Source: Nocardia ninae NBRC 108245 (lineage in GTDB: Bacteria > Actinomycetota > Actinomycetes > Mycobacteriales > Mycobacteriaceae). Taken from it: a DNA stretch of 64,000 bases. The stretch spans positions 28,988 through 92,987 of the forward strand of contig NZ_BJXA01000032.1 in NCBI RefSeq assembly GCF_007990755.1, read 5' to 3'. The notes beneath the pieces were generated by a model. It was not told where the DNA came from, searched no databases, and saw nothing but the letters and a program-made list of their open reading frames with translations. How positions within the stretch are numbered: position 1 is the stretch's first letter; each line of letters begins with the position of its first letter. Shown here one piece after another: positions 27,774 through 36,380 of the stretch. The translations under genes and the position numbers were made by a program.

Positions 27774-29426
27774 ATGGCGGAACCTGCCGGGGCGGGACCA
27801 CGGCCGCTCCTTGGCCGAATCTCGCTGCAGAATCTGTTGATTGCGCAGGTGATCGGCTTCATCGCGGGGGCGGTCGCGTTGATTGCCGGACTGCAACCGC
27901 TGATTGCCCTCGGGGTGGGCATCGTCGTCGCACTGATTCCACTGATCCCGATCGCCAAGCGCACCGTGCTCGATTGGATCGCCACCTGGTGGCGCTACCT
28001 CACCAAGCGGGACTACACGATCGGCCAGACCGTCGACTTCCGCGGCGCCGACGGACGTTCGCTCGGGCTGTACTGGGACGGCAGCCGAGTCGTGACGGTC
28101 GTCGAGGTGCTCGCCCCGCCCGGTGGGCTGACCCGGATCGCCCGCAACACCGTGCACGCCTCGCACCTGCTGCCGCTGCCGGAACTGGCGAAATGCCTGA
28201 ATCAGCACGACATCCTGCTCAGCGGCATCGACATCGTCAGCCACGGGCACCGCAGCCGATCGGGCACCCCCGCGGGGAAGATCTACGAATCGCTGCTCGG
28301 GCCGCTGCCCGCGACCGCGCATCGCACCGTCTGGCTGGCGATCAGCTTCGACGCGGTCGCGTGCCCGGAGGCGGCGGCCCGGCGCGGCGGCGGTGCGGAG
28401 GGCGCGTCGCGCGCGGTCACCATCGCGACCCAGCGCATCATGCGCACGCTCGAAGACGCCGACTGCAACGCCCGCATCCTGACCGCACCGGAAATCCGCA
28501 AGGCGGTCCTGCAGATCACCAGCGGTTTCGATCCGCGCACCCTCGAACATCGGTGGCGTTACGCCGAAATCGGCAACAGCGTGAACATCGGCATGGCCGT
28601 CGACCCGAAGCGACTCGGTTCGGATCTGCTCGCCCAGCTGTGGGTGGCGCCCTCGCGCGGCACCACGGTGGCGGTGCGGCTGCGGCCGGGAAGCTCGGCG
28701 GAGTCGGTGAGCATCGGTGCGGCATGGCGGCTGACCGCGCGGGAACTGCCGGAGCGCTACAAACTCGCGGGCATGGTGTCGATGAACGGCCGGCATCGCG
28801 ACGGGCTGCTCGCGCACCTGCCGCTCGCGGTTCCGGGCGTGGACGCCACCGTCCCGATGAGCGAATACCCGATCGACGTGATCGACGCGTTGCACCTACC
28901 GTCCTCGGGTTGCGGTCAGCTGATCGGCTCCGACGACGAAGGCAACGGCGTCGCGGTCCGCATCGTCGGCGCGGGCATCTCGACCGTCTATGTGGCCGGG
29001 GAGCTTTATCTCGCACAGCAATTGGTGTTCCGCGCGCTCGCGGTCGGCGAACGTATTCTGATCCGCACCGACCGGGCGCATGCCTGGGAGAACCTGGTCA
29101 CCACCATCGGCAATCCGGAGCGCCTGACCCTCGCGGTCGAAACTCACCAGTCCGACGCGGGTTTCACCGCGACCGTGGTGGACGGCGTCCTCGCGCCAGC
29201 CCCGCACGCGGGTGTCACCACCATCTACGTCACCGGCGACCCGATGGGCTGGCCCGCCACCCGCCCCGACCTGTCCATCCACCAGCCCGCGGCGATCGGC
29301 AACCACGTCATCCTGCGCACCGGCACGGCGCAGGTCGACCTCACCCTGGTCTCCATCCCTCGCGAAGCCACCTACATCGGCCACCCGCGCGGGCGTCGCG
29401 GCGCACCGGTCGGTGCCACGGGCTAA
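27774..29426 (+). CDS. eccE: ESX-4 subunit EccE
   Basis: The 550-residue product has two adjacent N-terminal membrane helices at about 20-40 and 42-61, then a cytoplasmic region of about 480 residues that starts RTVLDWIATWWRYLTKRDYT. This matches EccE, the peripheral subunit that clamps EccB/EccC/EccD protomers. M. tuberculosis ESX-4 lacks eccE, but other mycobacteria and Nocardia relatives keep it, so this locus represents the fuller form. ATG 27774 has GGGGGAC upstream. It is divergent from eccB. Confidence 0.9.
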   Translation: MAEPAGAGPRPLLGRISLQNLLIAQVIGFIAGAVALIAGLQPLIALGVGIVVALIPLIPIAKRTVLDWIATWWRYLTKRDYTIGQTVDFRGADGRSLGLYWDGSRVVTVVEVLAPPGGLTRIARNTVHASHLLPLPELAKCLNQHDILLSGIDIVSHGHRSRSGTPAGKIYESLLGPLPATAHRTVWLAISFDAVACPEAAARRGGGAEGASRAVTIATQRIMRTLEDADCNARILTAPEIRKAVLQITSGFDPRTLEHRWRYAEIGNSVNIGMAVDPKRLGSDLLAQLWVAPSRGTTVAVRLRPGSSAESVSIGAAWRLTARELPERYKLAGMVSMNGRHRDGLLAHLPLAVPGVDATVPMSEYPIDVIDALHLPSSGCGQLIGSDDEGNGVAVRIVGAGISTVYVAGELYLAQQLVFRALAVGERILIRTDRAHAWENLVTTIGNPERLTLAVETHQSDAGFTATVVDGVLAPAPHAGVTTIYVTGDPMGWPATRPDLSIHQPAAIGNHVILRTGTAQVDLTLVSIPREATYIGHPRGRRGAPVGATG

Positions 29427-29657
29427 CGCCGCGCATCTCCTGTTTCGCCGCGTACCGCACCATCGACAGGTCGGGAGCCAGCCCCGACGAGTCGCGCAAA
29501 TTCCCTTGTGCGCAAGCCAATTCAGGGGATGAATCAGCCCCGCGGGTAAATACTGCATCGACGGCAAGAGTTGACGGCAAGAGATCGGCAAACTAGCGTC
29601 CAGATAGGCGGCTCGGTTGGAGCCGCCCCAATGGGGAGTTCTGGGGAGGATTCATTC

Positions 29658-29909
29658 ATGAAGTTTTCGATCTATGCGTTTGCATCGCTGCTGGCCGCCG
29701 GCATCGCTTCGGCGGCGCTGAATCCTGGTGTAGCGAACGCGATTCCGTCGAGCTGCACTATCGCGAATTCCGCGGTCGTCTGCAAGACCGCGCGAGATTG
29801 CGAGAGTGCACGTAAAGAGCTCAAGGCGCAGCATCCGAATATCAGCCGATGCTATAACCAGCAGCCAGACAAAGATCGATTCGAGTACGTACATATGGCG
29901 CGCTGGTAG
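29658..29909 (+). CDS. Small Sec-exported protein with four cysteines
   Basis: The 83-residue product has a clear signal peptide (KFSIYAFASLLAAGIASAAL) and a likely cleavage after AlaAsnAla at 28. The mature part of about 55 residues has four cysteines (33, 42, 48, 65), which could form two disulfides. ATG 29658 follows GGGGAGGA at 7 bases; a longer in-frame start at 29571 lacks this. It lies 231 bases after eccE and is followed by a hairpin. No family is recognised. A link to ESX-4 rests on position alone, since the protein uses a Sec signal. Confidence 0.65.
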   Translation: MKFSIYAFASLLAAGIASAALNPGVANAIPSSCTIANSAVVCKTARDCESARKELKAQHPNISRCYNQQPDKDRFEYVHMARW

Positions 29910-29970
29910 TCACGGGCGCACACCGCGGCGCAGCGGTGGCGAGCGCATGCTGACGTAGCGCACCTGGTGA

Positions 29971-30000
29971 CGCGCCGTGCACGATTTCGTGCGCGGCGCG
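29971..30000. terminator. Hairpin between the small secreted protein and the flavin reductase
   Basis: CGCGCCGTGCACGA and TCGTGCGCGGCGCG pair with one mismatch around a 2-base centre. It lies between convergent genes (stops at 29909 and 30150). The remaining 240 bases here show no gene. Confidence 0.55.
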
Positions 30001-30149
30001 TTACTTGTTGCACGGCAGGCACATTGGCGCGGCGAATGCGTACCAGTTCGCACCGGCACTCGACCTACTGCTCCACGTTCTGGCGCGGCACGCCTCAGAT
30101 TGCCAAGAACTTCGTGCGCGGCAGGCGAGCCGGCGCGCAACTGCGGTGA

Positions 30150-30710
30150 TCAGCCCGGGTAGGGGTCGACGTTCCGTGCCACCCGCAAAGTTCTTGCCCA
30201 CCAGGACAACTGGCGGAGCATACGAGCGGCGGCGTCGATGGCCGCACCGTCCTGCGTTTCTCCGGCGGCGTCGAACTGCTTCTTGGCCTGGTGGAAGCTG
30301 ACGGTTTCGCGGATCGAGACCATGTGGATCTCAGCCACCACCTGACGTAATTGCTCCACGGCTCGCAGGCCGCCGGAGAGCCCGCCGTAGGAGACGAAAC
30401 CGATCGGCTTGGCGCGCCATTCATGTTTCGCCGTGTCGAACGCGGTCTTCAGCGAAGCCGGGTACCCGTGGTTGTACTCGGAGGTGATCGCGACGAAGGC
30501 GTCCGCGGCGGCCAGCCTGGCCCGGTAGTCGGCGACCTCGGGGGTCTCGGTGAGGCTGGTCGGCAGCGGGGTGTCCGCGAGATCTATGACGCCCGTGTCG
30601 AACTCGTCATGCGCGCGTAGTGTGCCCAGGAACCAGTCGGCGACCACCGGAGCGAACCGCTCCGGACGCACGCTGGCCACGATGACCTCGAGCCGCAACG
30701 GAGTGTCCAT
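30150..30710 (-). CDS. NADPH-dependent FMN reductase family protein
   Basis: This 186-residue flavodoxin-like protein carries the family's SEYNHGYPASLKTAFD motif at about 77-92 (FMN contact) and a GFVSYGGLSGGLRAVEQL motif. It is predicted to be a soluble quinone, chromate or azo-type reductase using NAD(P)H. It is divergent, with 45 bases between starts, from an NmrA-type protein, and the two are probably co-regulated. No regulator lies beside them. Confidence 0.85.
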   Translation of the reverse strand: MDTPLRLEVIVASVRPERFAPVVADWFLGTLRAHDEFDTGVIDLADTPLPTSLTETPEVADYRARLAAADAFVAITSEYNHGYPASLKTAFDTAKHEWRAKPIGFVSYGGLSGGLRAVEQLRQVVAEIHMVSIRETVSFHQAKKQFDAAGETQDGAAIDAAARMLRQLSWWARTLRVARNVDPYPG

Positions 30711-30755
30711 CGCGTGAGCTTAACGCGCGCGGGGCGGGCCGAAAGGAAGAAGAAA

Positions 30756-31589
30756 ATGATCTTGGTAACCGGCGCTACCGGAAACATCGGTGGCGAGGTG
30801 GTGACGGCGCTGAGCGAGTCCGGCGCGCCGGTGCGCGCGCTGGTGCGCGATCCGGCGACGGCCACGCTGCCCGCGGGCGTCGAGGCGGTGACCGGCGATC
30901 TGAACCGGCCGGAGACCATGGTCGACGCCCTCGACGAGGTGCGCGCGCTGTTCCTGCTGCCCGGCTACGACAACCAGGCCGACCTGCTGGACCGCGCGAA
31001 AAAGGCCGGGGTGCAACGGGTCGTGCTGCTGTCGAGCGCCTCGGCGGCACTGCAGGATCTGGACAACGCCGTCTCCCGCTACATGACGCTGTCCGAGCGG
31101 GCGGTGCGCGAATCCGAACTGGCCTGGACGTTTCTGCGGCCGCGCTCGTTCATGTCGAACGCACTGCGCTGGCTGCCGCAACTCGCGGCCGGTGACGTGG
31201 TGCGGGTGCAGTTCCCCGAGGTCCGGTTCGGCGCGATCGACCCCGCCGACATCGCCGCCGTCGCCGCCCTGGCACTCACCGGCGACCACCTCGACGGCCG
31301 GACGCTCGAACTGACCGGCCCGCAGGCCCTGCTGCCCGCCGACCAGATCGCCATTCTCGCCGCGACTTTGGACCGGCCGCTGGTCGCGCAGGGCCTGAGC
31401 ACCGAGGAGACCAGGGCGGAACTCAGCGCGACCATGCCGCAGCACTACGTCGAGGCCTTCCTGAGCTTCTTCGCCGGCGGCACCCTGGACGAGGCGACGC
31501 TGCACCCCACCGTGCAGGAAGTCACCGGACGCGCGCCACGCACCTTCGAACAGTGGGCGCAGGCGCACGCCGCCGCCTTCACCGGCTGA
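30756..31589 (+). CDS. NmrA-type NAD(P)-binding protein
   Basis: This 277-residue Rossmann protein begins ILVTGATGNIGGEV (dinucleotide loop). It lacks the YxxxK catalytic pair of short-chain dehydrogenases, which fits the atypical NmrA/QOR2-like group that senses or reduces quinones. ATG 30756 has AAAGGA upstream; the frame extends to 30714 but that would enter the divergent gene's promoter. Pairing with a flavin reductase suggests electrophile or quinone stress handling (inference). Confidence 0.83.
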   Translation: MILVTGATGNIGGEVVTALSESGAPVRALVRDPATATLPAGVEAVTGDLNRPETMVDALDEVRALFLLPGYDNQADLLDRAKKAGVQRVVLLSSASAALQDLDNAVSRYMTLSERAVRESELAWTFLRPRSFMSNALRWLPQLAAGDVVRVQFPEVRFGAIDPADIAAVAALALTGDHLDGRTLELTGPQALLPADQIAILAATLDRPLVAQGLSTEETRAELSATMPQHYVEAFLSFFAGGTLDEATLHPTVQEVTGRAPRTFEQWAQAHAAAFTG

Positions 31590-31696
31590 GGCGGGTAAGC
31601 GGACCCTGTCCACGGTCGGCCTCGGCGAGTCAGGCACGATATGCACTGGCTATCAGCCTGACCGTGGCATAGGGTTCGACTCGGGAGGGGGGATTT

Positions 31697-32728
31697 GTGA
31701 TACTCGGGCGCTGGTTGCTCATCGAAACGCTCGGACACGTCGACACCTGGTCGCTGCTCGCGGTCGGTACGGCGCCCCGGGAATGGAAGTCGTTCCAGCG
31801 CGCCGTTTCCACCCGATTACAACCCCTCATCGCCACCGCCTACACCAGCGGCACGGTCGTCGACCAGCAGCTGCCGCAGTCCCGGCACGACTGGTCAGGC
31901 CAGCGCATCGTGGTGGTGCCCCTGCACGGGCCCGACGAACGGGTCCATGCCGTCCGGCTGTGGGTGGGCACGGGCGATCCGCCACCGCCGGTCGGCGTCG
32001 CCGCGTTCGGGGTCGACGCGCGAGCCCGGCGGATCGAAGCCCTCCCCTACGACCTCGGGCCGCATTTCGAGGACGGCCGCATCGTCTGGATCGGTGCCGA
32101 ATCCTTCGAGCTGATCGAACGTTTCGACGGCGCACTCGATCTCGTAGCCACGCTGGCCAGATCGACACCCGGCGACCGGTGGCTCGACACCGCGACCGTG
32201 CGTGCGCGGACCGGTCCGCGCACGCTGCTGCTCGCCGCGCGTAACCCCGACGAGAACCGGTACCGCTGGCTGGGTCTGGCCGTCGATGTCACCGATAGTG
32301 TTGCGCCCCAGCGTAAATCGTTCGAGGCAGCGACCCTGGACCTACTGCGCGGCGCACAGCCGAACCTCTACCTCGCCATCGTCGACCTGGCCCAGGTGCG
32401 GCTGATCCGCTGGGTCACCGAGCCGGTGCCCGGGTTGCGCTGGGGCCGCGGCACCGACGAGCGCACCGTGCCACACCCCGCCGATCGGGACCGAATAGTC
32501 TGCGCCCGCAACGACATCCGCTCCGGTGCCGAGCGGGTCACGCTGGCGGCGGTGCGGATGGCCACCGATACCGGCGACTGGCTCGTCGCCGACCTGGAGG
32601 CCTCACCGCTGCCCGGTGGAACGACGGGCGCGCGGGTGCCCGAATTCGCCTTGGTTCAGCTGGAAATCATCGACGACCCGCAACCGGAGGAACCGTCGGC
32701 CACTGACCAACCGCCCGCAACCCCGTGA
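31697..32728 (+). CDS. Rv3651-like PAS/GAF-type protein
   Basis: This 343-residue soluble protein has start GRWLLIETLG and a middle segment DRWLDTATVRARTG. Length and overall make-up fit the Rv3651 family (PAS-GAF-PAS-like, about 345 residues), which has no known enzymatic activity. It starts with GTG 31697 behind a GGGAGGGGGG run. It is convergent with the epimerase gene, with only 4 bases between stops. The assignment is tentative because no catalytic or strongly diagnostic motif is present. Confidence 0.5.
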   Translation: MILGRWLLIETLGHVDTWSLLAVGTAPREWKSFQRAVSTRLQPLIATAYTSGTVVDQQLPQSRHDWSGQRIVVVPLHGPDERVHAVRLWVGTGDPPPPVGVAAFGVDARARRIEALPYDLGPHFEDGRIVWIGAESFELIERFDGALDLVATLARSTPGDRWLDTATVRARTGPRTLLLAARNPDENRYRWLGLAVDVTDSVAPQRKSFEAATLDLLRGAQPNLYLAIVDLAQVRLIRWVTEPVPGLRWGRGTDERTVPHPADRDRIVCARNDIRSGAERVTLAAVRMATDTGDWLVADLEASPLPGGTTGARVPEFALVQLEIIDDPQPEEPSATDQPPATP

Positions 32729-32732
32729 CCTG

Positions 32733-33746
32733 TCAGCCTGCCGCGGCCTCCGCAGGCACAGCCACGAACTCGGCCAAGCCTTGCTGCGGCGCGACCACCG
32801 CACTGAAACCCAATGTGCGCCTGGCCCGTTCGGGATCGGCGACGAAATGACGGACATCGCCGATCCGGTATTGCCCGGTCACCACGGGCGCGGGACCACC
32901 ACACGCCTTCGCCATGATCGAGGCGACCTCCCACAACGTGATCGGCCGCCCGGACGCGATATTCAGTGGAACGAACCCGGGCAGCGCCCGCTCGACCGCC
33001 GCGAGCACGGCCACCGCGGCATCGCGCACGTGCACGAAATCCCGGACCTGCCCGCCATCCTCGAACACATGCGGCGCCCGCCCCTCATCCAGCGCGGCCC
33101 GCACCTGACCCACCATCCCGGCCCGCGCGCCTACACCGTAGACCTGATGCATCCGCAGCGCGGTCACCGCGCCACCGACCTGCAAACCCCAAGCGAAGGC
33201 ATAGTTTTCCTGCGCCACCTTGCTCGCGCCGTAGCTGCCGCGCGGGCGCAGCGGCGCGTCCTCCCCCACCGGCTCCCAGGTCAGCACGTCGCCGGTGCGC
33301 GGAGCCCGATGGTCGAACATGCCCCGATCCAGATCCGCGCGCCTGCGCAGCCCGGGGAAGAACGGCCCGCCGCGCACGCTGCGGTAGCGGCCCTCGCCGT
33401 ACACGCTGATCGATGACGCGAGCACCAGGCGGCGCACCTTCGCCCGCTCCATGGCGCCGAGTAACGCGGCGGTGCCCAGATCGTTGTGTGTCGCGAATTC
33501 GGCCGGACCGGCGCCCGCGGTGACCGCGGCGAGATGGCAGACGACGTCGATGCCCGCGAGCAGCGGCGCGAGCGCGTCGGCGTCGCGCACATCGACCCGC
33601 GAAACACCGTCCGGCGGCTGCGCGTCCGGCCCGTGCACGGTGTCGAGCATCAGATCGATGCCGACTACTTCATGACCTGCGGAAGACACGGCCTTGCACA
33701 CGTGTGTTCCGAGGAAACCGGCCGCGCCGGTGACCAGCACTCTCAT
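32733..33746 (-). CDS. NAD-dependent epimerase/dehydratase (GalE3-like)
   Basis: This 337-residue extended short-chain dehydrogenase has the NAD loop GAAGFLG at 7-13, active-site residues SSISVYG and YGASK (Tyr, Lys), and a C-terminal DVRHFVADPERARRTLGF substrate region typical of nucleotide-sugar epimerases. In M. tuberculosis the pnp/MTAP gene (Rv0535) is also adjacent to an epimerase (galE3, Rv0536). Here it lies 33 bases after mtnP on the same strand, so the synteny is kept. The sugar substrate is not known. Confidence 0.82.
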   Translation of the reverse strand: MRVLVTGAAGFLGTHVCKAVSSAGHEVVGIDLMLDTVHGPDAQPPDGVSRVDVRDADALAPLLAGIDVVCHLAAVTAGAGPAEFATHNDLGTAALLGAMERAKVRRLVLASSISVYGEGRYRSVRGGPFFPGLRRRADLDRGMFDHRAPRTGDVLTWEPVGEDAPLRPRGSYGASKVAQENYAFAWGLQVGGAVTALRMHQVYGVGARAGMVGQVRAALDEGRAPHVFEDGGQVRDFVHVRDAAVAVLAAVERALPGFVPLNIASGRPITLWEVASIMAKACGGPAPVVTGQYRIGDVRHFVADPERARRTLGFSAVVAPQQGLAEFVAVPAEAAAG

Positions 33747-33779
33747 TCACCGCACCCTTGTTCGGCACCCCCGCATGGG

Positions 33780-34589
33780 TCAGGGTAACTCGAACGGGAG
33801 CGACACTCCGGTATGAACGCGGCACCGATCGCAGGTGTCGGTCTCGGTGACCGCGGCCACCGAGCGGCGGATCAGGTCCTTGAACGGCACCAGGTTGCGC
33901 TTGAACTCGGCGAACACATCGACCGCGTGCACGCCGGTACCCTCCTCCAGGCCCGCATCCAGATCGGTCACCAAAGCGACTGCGGCGTAGCACATCTCGA
34001 GTTCTCGGGCGAGCACGGCCTCGGGGTGACCGGTCATGTTCACCAGGTCCCAGCCCTGCCCGGCGAACCAGCGACTCTCCGCCCTGGTGGAAAATCGGGG
34101 GCCTTGGACGACGACCATCGTGCCCGCGCCCTTCATCGGCAGCACATCGTCGGCGGATTTGATCGTCGCGGTACGAAGGTCATCGCAGTACGGGTCGGCG
34201 AAGGAGACGTGCACGCCACCGCCGTCGAAATAAGTCTGCGGACGGCCCGAGGTCCGGTCCACCAACTGGTCCGGCACCGCCACCGTGCCGGGACCCCAGT
34301 CCCCGCGCAGGCTGCCCACAGCGCAGGGCGCGAACACCCGCCGCACCCCGAGTGAACGCAACGCCCACATGTTCGCCTGGTACGGCAGGGTGTGCGGAGC
34401 GAACTCGTGACTCTTGCCGTGCCGCGGCAGGAAGGCGACCGGCCGCCCCTGCACCTCGCCGATCGCAACCGGCGCACTCGGCGCCCCGTACGGGGTTTCT
34501 ACCTCGACGTGCGTCGCCTCGTTGTCGAAGAAATCGTAGAAGCCGCTGCCGCCGATGACGGCGAGCGCAGGCCTGGCATGCGAACTCAT
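33780..34589 (-). CDS. mtnP: S-methyl-5'-thioadenosine phosphorylase
   Basis: This 269-residue nucleoside phosphorylase has GGSGFY near the N-terminus, PRHGKSHEFAPH (phosphate and purine site), the RFSTRAESRWF motif and MTGHPEAVLARELEMCYAAV, the family signature. It cleaves methylthioadenosine from polyamine or AdoMet use to adenine and methylthioribose phosphate. The start is ATG 34589, where the fold begins. The frame is open much further upstream (to 35462) but that part runs antisense through csoR and is not coding. It is the first gene of a two-gene operon with the epimerase. Confidence 0.88.
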   Translation of the reverse strand: MSSHARPALAVIGGSGFYDFFDNEATHVEVETPYGAPSAPVAIGEVQGRPVAFLPRHGKSHEFAPHTLPYQANMWALRSLGVRRVFAPCAVGSLRGDWGPGTVAVPDQLVDRTSGRPQTYFDGGGVHVSFADPYCDDLRTATIKSADDVLPMKGAGTMVVVQGPRFSTRAESRWFAGQGWDLVNMTGHPEAVLARELEMCYAAVALVTDLDAGLEEGTGVHAVDVFAEFKRNLVPFKDLIRRSVAAVTETDTCDRCRVHTGVSLPFELP

Positions 34590-34811
34590 GCCCCGATTCT
34601 CCCGTCCCCGAGACGTCCGCCGATCAACGGGTACCGCAACTCCGAGCGCACGCCAGGTAGAGCCTTGTCGGTGGACTCGGCCATGATGGCGGGCGGGGTG
34701 CTCGCGGTCTGCGGTATCGCGCTGGCGCGTGGTGGAGCCGAGGATCGGGTCGCTGCTCGGCCGCGTGACCCCGTGGAACAGGCGCTGACCTGACAAGTCG
34801 GGCGGAAAACT

Positions 34812-34828
34812 GTACCCTAGGGGGGTAT
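34812..34828. promoter_or_regulatory. CsoR/RicR-type copper operator
   Basis: The sequence GTACCCTAGGGGGGTAT contains TACCC and GGGTA half-sites in the arrangement known for CsoR/RicR operators. It lies 41 bases upstream of the repressor start, so autoregulation is expected. Confidence 0.78.
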
Positions 34829-34868
34829 GAATCCGGTTCGACCGTAGACCGGCAGCCAGCGAGGAGAC

Positions 34869-35195
34869 ATGGTGACATCCAGCCCCCAGGACCACGCCGC
34901 GCACGATCACGCCGCGCACGGCTACATCACCGCGAAGGACGACTACCTCAAGCGACTGCGCCGGATCGAGGGCCAGTCGCGCGGACTGCAGCGCATGGTC
35001 GAGGAGGAGAAGTACTGCATCGACATCCTCACCCAGGTCTCCGCGATGACCAAGGCACTGCAGGCGGTGGCGATGGGACTGCTCGAGGATCACATCAGTC
35101 ACTGCGTGGTCGACGCCGCGGTGGCGGGCGGCCCGGAGGCGGAAGCAAAGATCAAAGAGGCCACCGACGCCATCGCTCGGCTGGTCCGGTCCTGA
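34869..35195 (+). CDS. Copper-sensing repressor, CsoR/RicR type
   Basis: This 108-residue all-helical protein has the copper ligand triad Cys50, His75 and Cys79. The spacing (25 and 4) equals that of Cys36-His61-Cys65 in M. tuberculosis CsoR, so Cu(I) sensing is well supported. An N-terminal extension (DHAAHDHAAHG) adds histidines. The gene stands alone with a matching operator in front and no copper ATPase beside it, which resembles RicR rather than CsoR organisation. ATG 34869 follows GAGGAG. It probably controls copper-resistance genes elsewhere. Confidence 0.88.
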   Translation: MVTSSPQDHAAHDHAAHGYITAKDDYLKRLRRIEGQSRGLQRMVEEEKYCIDILTQVSAMTKALQAVAMGLLEDHISHCVVDAAVAGGPEAEAKIKEATDAIARLVRS

Positions 35196-35298
35196 CACCC
35201 CCTCGCTGAACCGTCGAACCGTAAGCGAGCCCTGCGCGAGAGCTGCGGCCGCTGGTTCCGCGACCAGACGTTGCGGCGGCAACCCTGCTGCCGGGAGG

Positions 35299-36216
35299 CT
35301 AGCCGTGCCAGCGGCGATAGACGTCGGCGGCGCCGGGGTGTAGCGGGATCGGGGCAGTGCCGATGAGGGAACGACCGTCCAGGAATTGTGTGCCTGCCGC
35401 TTCGGTGGGCACCAGCGAATCAGCCTGGTACACCAGGAGTTCGACGATCGACGCGGCGACATCCTCGGGCATGGACGCGGCGGCTAGCAGCAGGTTCGCC
35501 ACGCCGATGGTGTGCACGGCGACGCCCCCGGGGTAGGCGTCGGCGGGGATCTCCACCCGGTCGTACACCGGTCCGAACCGTTCACGCATAGGCACGGCCA
35601 AGTCCCCCATGTCGACAAGCCGCATGCGCGCCGGGATCTCGAGCACGCTCGTCGGCACACCACCGGCCCACAGCAACGCGTCCACTTCCCCCGCTGCCAG
35701 CTCGGCCATCGCCGTCCGCAGCGGCCGATGCGAAACCTGCACGTCCCCTTCGGGATTCAGCCCGGCCACTCGCAGGATCCGGTCACCGGTCAACGCCGCG
35801 CCGGACCCGTCGGCACCGAGATTCACCCGGGCGCCACGCAACTGCGCGACGCTGCCGATCACACTGTCCGACCGCACCACGAGCTGCAGGTAGTTCTCGT
35901 ACACCCGGCCGAGCGCCAGCACCCGATCGGTCGTATCCCCCACCGAATCCGACAGTGCCAGCGCGGCATCCACCTGCCCGCGCGCCAGCATCGCCAAGTT
36001 CTCCTGCGACCCCGACGTGGTCACCCGCTCGATCCGCACGTCGCCTTCCTGCGCGGCAGCGGCGGCGAGCAACCCCGCGAAGGCGTAATAGAACCCGCCC
36101 ACCTCGCCCGAGGCCAACCGCACGACCGGCCCGCCCGCACTCGGTCCGCACCCAGCGATGCCCACCGCGGCCACGCCGGTCAGCGCCAGAAATCCCCGCC
36201 GTCCCATCGTCATCAT
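35299..36216 (-). CDS. TAXI-family solute-binding lipoprotein
   Basis: The 305-residue product has a twin-arginine-like, lipobox-bearing signal (RRGFLALTG then GIAGC). It has a TAXI (TRAP-associated extracytoplasmic immunogenic) fold: GEVGGFYYAFAGLLA, then TSGSQENLAMLARGQVDAALA and LNLGADGSGAALTGDRIL-type motifs. Such proteins bind small organic acids or amino acids outside the membrane. No TRAP membrane subunit is present in the window. The gene lies last in a permease, response regulator, histidine kinase operon, so it may present ligand to the kinase. Its ATG 36216 overlaps the stop of a 55-codon ORF. Confidence 0.82.
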   Translation of the reverse strand: MMTMGRRGFLALTGVAAVGIAGCGPSAGGPVVRLASGEVGGFYYAFAGLLAAAAAQEGDVRIERVTTSGSQENLAMLARGQVDAALALSDSVGDTTDRVLALGRVYENYLQLVVRSDSVIGSVAQLRGARVNLGADGSGAALTGDRILRVAGLNPEGDVQVSHRPLRTAMAELAAGEVDALLWAGGVPTSVLEIPARMRLVDMGDLAVPMRERFGPVYDRVEIPADAYPGGVAVHTIGVANLLLAAASMPEDVAASIVELLVYQADSLVPTEAAGTQFLDGRSLIGTAPIPLHPGAADVYRRWHG

Positions 36217-36380
36217 GGCGCCACCGATGTTCGGTACTCGTCCACCGTGCCGAGCATCGGTCGCCGGTTCCGGCGTTCGGTTAGGCGCGCTTCGCCGAAA
36301 GCAGCCGCATACGGACTGCGGCACCGAGCCGGCAGCACACCGAATATCCCCCGCATCAACCAGTTCCGGTGCATCGTCAT
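36213..36380 (-). CDS. Possible 55-residue protein bridging the kinase and TAXI genes
   Basis: This small ORF starts with an ATG overlapping the histidine kinase stop (ATGA) and ends with a TGA overlapping the TAXI ATG (ATGA). It fills the gap exactly, the strongest evidence that it is translated. The product is basic (ten or more Arg) with a short hydrophobic N-terminal patch (NWLMRGIFGVLP). About three quarters of its third codon positions are G or C, somewhat below the neighbours. It may be a real small membrane-associated protein or a coupling ORF. No family is recognised. Confidence 0.42.
   Translation of the reverse strand: MTMHRNWLMRGIFGVLPARCRSPYAAAFGEARLTERRNRRPMLGTVDEYRTSVAP

Noticed and set aside
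34683-34793. Short ORF of 36 codons upstream of csoR
   Set aside because: No ribosome site, no family and no coupling to neighbours; likely chance.
33780-35462. 560-residue frame ending in mtnP
   Set aside because: Everything above 34589 is antisense to csoR or non-coding; the phosphorylase fold starts at 34589.
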